Shown: in pieces, positions 61,626 to 64,000 of the stretch
Layout of the letters: the number at the start of each line of letters is the position of its first letter
Position numbering within the stretch: position 1 is the stretch's first letter
NCBI RefSeq assembly: GCF_000244975.1
Contig: NZ_CM001440.1
Location: forward strand, 2,464,325-2,528,324
Source of the DNA: Saccharomonospora cyanea NA-134
Lineage (GTDB): Bacteria > Actinomycetota > Actinomycetes > Mycobacteriales > Pseudonocardiaceae
Direction: 5' to 3'
DNA length: 64,000 nucleotides
Notes under the pieces: generated by a model
The model's database searches: none
The model's input: the letters and a program-made list of their open reading frames with translations, nothing else
Told to the model about the DNA's origin: nothing
Program-made: the position numbers and the translations under genes

Positions 61626-63239
61626 ATGGCCACCACGACCGATTCCGCGCCGAGCGCCGAGACGCCCGCGGAGGAGACCGCAGGAGCACGGGCTGAGGCC
61701 CGTGCCGGGGAAACGGCTCGTTTCCCGTACCGCACGATCGCGATGGGTGTCATCGGCAGTGTGGTGCTGATGCTCGCGTCGCTGGGCGCCGGGGGCATCC
61801 TCGTGCGCGACCCGGTCATCGGGGCCGGGCCACTGTCGTGGATGCGTTACGGCCACGGGCACGCACTCGCCACCACCGTGCTCTACGTCGGTTTCGGACT
61901 GGTGGTGTGGGCGTGGGTGCGGTTGGGCCGGTACGCGCTCGCGGGCCGCATCGGCACCAGACCCATCGTCGTCGCCGCGTTCGCGTGGATGGCGCCGCTG
62001 CTGATCGCGCCGCCGCTGTTCACGCGGGACGTGTTCTCCTACCTCGGGCAGGGGGCGCAGCTGCTGCACGGGCTCGACCCGTACGACTACGGGCCCGCCG
62101 CGCTGGACGTGTTGCCCGACGTGGTGCAGAACGTGCACCCGCTGTGGCAGACCACCCCCGCCCCGTACGGGCCGTTGTTCCTGCTGGTGGCCGAGAACAT
62201 CGTCGGCGTCACCGGCAACAACATGATCGCCGGGGTGATCCTGACCCGGGTGGTGCTGCTGCTGGGGCTGGCCGGGATGCTGTGGGCGCTGCCGAAGCTG
62301 GTGCGCCACCTCGGCGGGCGGCTGCCGGTGACGATGTGGCTGGCCGTGGCCAGTCCGATGACGGTGATCCACCTGGTCGGTGGCCCGCACAACGACCTGC
62401 TGATGCTGGCGTTCCTCACCGTCGGCGTGTGGGCCGCGCTGGAACGCAAACACGCGCTCGCCATCGCGCTCGTCACGGTGGGCATGCTGATCAAGCCGAC
62501 CGCGGCGGTGGCGTTGCCGTTTTTGGTGTGGGTGTGGGCCAACCACCTGCCACGCGAGGAGAGTCTGTTCCGGCGGTTCGTCAAGGCGGTCACCCCGTCG
62601 TTGGCGATCTTCGCGGTGGTGTTCACGGCGGGCACGTGGGTGTCGCTGGGCTCGTTCAACCTGGGCTGGGTCGCCGGCCTGCAGGCACCCCAGATCATCG
62701 CGAACTGGCTGAACTTCCCCACCGGGCTCGGCGAGATCGCGCACACCCTGGTCAACCTCGTGGTCGACGTGCCGGTGTCGCCGTTCGTCACCGTGGCGCG
62801 CGGCCTGGCGTGGGTGGCGCTGTCCGCGGTGATGGTGTGGCAGTGGTGGCTGGCCCGCAACGGCGGGAGGGAAGCCATCCTGCGCATGGGTGTCACGCTG
62901 CTCGCGGTGGCGGTGTTCTCGCCGCCGACGCTGCCGTGGTACCTGACGTGGGGCTTCGTGATCCTGTCGGCGTTCCCGTGGCGGCGCGTGCACCTCGCCG
63001 TCGTGGTGGCCGTGTCGATGTTCCTGGTGCTGGTGTACTACCCGACCGGGGAGCAGAGCCTCTACGACTGGTGGTTCATCATCGGCGTGATCGCCGCCAG
63101 CCTCTACGGTGCCGCCTCACTGCTCAAGCCCGACCCGCTCGGCCTGATCGGGGTGTGGCGGCGACAGCCGGTCACCGCGGCGAGTGAGACCGATCCGGGA
63201 CAGGCTGAGGGGCCGCCGACCAGCCGCGCCACGTCCTGA
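61626..63239 (+). CDS. mptB: polyprenol-phosphomannose-dependent alpha-1,6-mannosyltransferase (MptB-like)
   Basis: A 537-residue GT-C membrane enzyme with about 13 helices. After an acidic N-terminal tail, TIAMGVIGSVVLMLASLGAGG begins the membrane part. The catalytic loop LFTRDVFSYLGQGAQLLHGLDPYDYGP carries the Asp-Asp type acid of GT-C enzymes. WQTTPAPYGPLFLLVAENIVG and SPMTVIHLVGGPHNDLLML are further MptA/MptB marks. It adds alpha-1,6-mannose to lipomannan-type glycolipids outside the membrane, using polyprenyl-phosphate-mannose. ATG 61626 is 14 bases after the ATPase stop. The last 68 bases overlap the convergent PPOX gene. Confidence 0.88.
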   Translation: MATTTDSAPSAETPAEETAGARAEARAGETARFPYRTIAMGVIGSVVLMLASLGAGGILVRDPVIGAGPLSWMRYGHGHALATTVLYVGFGLVVWAWVRLGRYALAGRIGTRPIVVAAFAWMAPLLIAPPLFTRDVFSYLGQGAQLLHGLDPYDYGPAALDVLPDVVQNVHPLWQTTPAPYGPLFLLVAENIVGVTGNNMIAGVILTRVVLLLGLAGMLWALPKLVRHLGGRLPVTMWLAVASPMTVIHLVGGPHNDLLMLAFLTVGVWAALERKHALAIALVTVGMLIKPTAAVALPFLVWVWANHLPREESLFRRFVKAVTPSLAIFAVVFTAGTWVSLGSFNLGWVAGLQAPQIIANWLNFPTGLGEIAHTLVNLVVDVPVSPFVTVARGLAWVALSAVMVWQWWLARNGGREAILRMGVTLLAVAVFSPPTLPWYLTWGFVILSAFPWRRVHLAVVVAVSMFLVLVYYPTGEQSLYDWWFIIGVIAASLYGAASLLKPDPLGLIGVWRRQPVTAASETDPGQAEGPPTSRATS

Positions 63240-63618
63240 CCCGCACCCGCACCACAGGCCCGCCGGGTGGGGTGCGCGCGTACTGCTCGTACTTCGCCAC
63301 CAGTACCGCCACCGCCGACTCGTCCTCTACGCCAGTGACGGTGGCGTGCCCGTCGACGCGCACCCACCACAACCTCGACCAGTCCTCGTCGTAGTGGTCC
63401 ACCAGCAGCGACACGTTGGGTTGCGCGGCGATGTTGCGCAACCGGCGCAGCGCCGTCGTCGTCTTCGGCTTCGCGTCGACGGCCCACACCACGTCGTCGC
63501 CATCGAGGGCGAACGTCACCGGCACCAGGTGCGGGACCCCGTCGGCGCCCGCGGTGGCCAGGCGAGCCACCCGCGCCGACGCGAACAGCCGCCGCGCCGT
63601 CGCCACGTCCATGCGCAT
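63172..63618 (-). CDS. TIGR03668 family PPOX-class F420-dependent oxidoreductase
   Basis: A 148-residue split-barrel flavin/deazaflavin protein. ARRLFASARVARLATAGADG is the usual N terminus, and PHLVPVTFALDGDDVVWAVDAKPKTTT the cofactor strand. LRNIAAQPNVSLLVDHYDEDWSRLWWVRVDG is the TIGR03668 signature. It is expected to bind F420. The ATG at 63618 or six bases later (63612) may start translation. The C-terminal end lies inside the last codons of mptB on the other strand, so the two genes overlap tail to tail by 68 bases. Confidence 0.88.
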   Translation of the reverse strand: MRMDVATARRLFASARVARLATAGADGVPHLVPVTFALDGDDVVWAVDAKPKTTTALRRLRNIAAQPNVSLLVDHYDEDWSRLWWVRVDGHATVTGVEDESAVAVLVAKYEQYARTPPGGPVVRVRVRTWRGWSAAPQPVPDRSHSPR

Positions 63619-63724
63619 ACCCGCGAGCGTAGGCGGGTCGCCACCAGCGGGGTCGCCCGAACGCACCGGACGGGTCTGCCGTATGGGGTGCGATCAGACA
63701 CCGATGATGGTGGGTCCTTGACGG

Positions 63725-63895
63725 ATGAGGGAGGCTGCGCGGCGCGAGTTGGCGCGGATGCGGGACTCGCCTGCTGTATGGCGTGAGCTGCGCTACGAGC
63801 GGGCCACGGGTGCCGACGGCGACGACGGCGATGACTGCGACGGAAACGCGGTGCGGTGGGCGAAGGTGCTGTGGGCGTTTTGGCCGGGTCCGTAG
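63725..63895 (+). CDS. possible 56-residue hypothetical protein
   Basis: ATG 63725 opens a 56-residue frame (REAARRELARMRDSPAVWRE, an Asp-rich middle GADGDDGDDCDG, and WAKVLWAFWPGP). It overlaps, in another frame, the start of the possible gene at 63856. The helical Arg/Glu-rich beginning looks protein-like, but there is no ribosome site and no recognised family. Confidence 0.25.
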   Translation: MREAARRELARMRDSPAVWRELRYERATGADGDDGDDCDGNAVRWAKVLWAFWPGP

Positions 63896-64000
63896 AGGGC
63901 GAGTTGGCCGAGGCGGTGTTCGTCGAGGCGGACCGTCAGGCACGCGACGTGCCCGGCTTGCCCCTGCTGGTGTTGCGGGCCGCCGCCGAAGCCGCCGGCA
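63856..64000 (+). CDS. possible gene start cut by the window edge
   Basis: From a GTG at 63856 the frame runs to the window end without a stop, reading GEGAVGVLAGSVEGELAEA and then FVEADRQARDVPGLPLLVLR. Its balanced amino acid use and GC-rich third positions make it more likely coding than the other frames. No family can be named from 48 residues, and an in-frame TGA stands 24 bases before the GTG. Confidence 0.4.
   Translation, partial: MGEGAVGVLAGSVEGELAEAVFVEADRQARDVPGLPLLVLRAAAEAAG

Overview
The window is high-GC actinobacterial chromosome, most like a member of the Pseudonocardiaceae (Saccharomonospora/Amycolatopsis type). This is inferred from very high GC at third codon positions, frequent GTG starts, dense short-overlap operons and a characteristic gene set: PF04672 S-adenosyl methyltransferase, F420-type LLM and TIGR03668 oxidoreductases, an MptB-like polyprenol-phosphomannose mannosyltransferase, DIP1984, DUF5703 and DUF6351 proteins. 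I see no rRNA, CRISPR array, prophage, insertion sequence or convincing tRNA. Genus and all functions are read from sequence alone.

Layout. 1-9.7 kb: the end of a SAM methyltransferase; a divergent FMN reductase/TetR pair sharing a perfect palindrome; a GH84 N-acetylglucosaminidase gene broken by a frameshift in a homopolymer; RraA; DIP1984; a GAF-SpoIIE phosphatase; a DMT transporter and a GT4 glycosyltransferase. 9.8-16.3 kb: a one-carbon operon (GcvT-like methyltransferase, MetF-like reductase, formate-THF ligase, dimethylglycine-dehydrogenase-like FAD/GcvT fusion). Its first three genes have the same order as ligM-metF-ligH, the THF-dependent aromatic O-demethylation operon. 16.6-23.1 kb: S-adenosyl methyltransferase and PhzF, VOC and DUF1801, LysR, a deletion scar that left the C-terminal halves of a TetR and a GNAT gene, and a secreted DUF6351 protein. 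23.1-32.4 kb: a GT4/glycogen-debranching pair, DUF2231, a bile-acid:sodium symporter, and an SRPBCC/SDR/CrtI-like group. 32.5-36.1 kb: a three-subunit molybdenum hydroxylase. 36.1-43.3 kb: an APS kinase divergent from a sulfotransferase-like gene (PAPS supply next to PAPS use), a PIG-L deacetylase, a YrdC/Sua5 protein, and a WYL regulator divergent from a BBE-type oxidase across a perfect operator. 43.3-53.9 kb: an overlapping aldo/keto reductase-lipoprotein-DUF5703 operon, an LLM oxidoreductase with UppP, a histidine phosphatase with an M3 peptidase, a membrane protein, malate dehydrogenase with a clear terminator, and an AlkZ-like glycosylase. 53.9-61.6 kb: an M20 peptidase and a DppA-type D-aminopeptidase divergent from a complete Dpp-type peptide ABC transporter. 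61.6-64 kb: MptB-like mannosyltransferase, a convergent PPOX-class oxidoreductase, and a gene start cut by the window edge.

Two dispersed non-coding signals stand out. The first is a family of intergenic repeats built on the 10-mer GTGTCCGCAG (or its complement) at exactly 21-bp spacing, found at gene ends. The second is an 18-bp dyad, TGTATAACGNCCTATACG, found three times in unrelated intergenic gaps with only its central base varying. It is probably the operator of a regulator encoded elsewhere.
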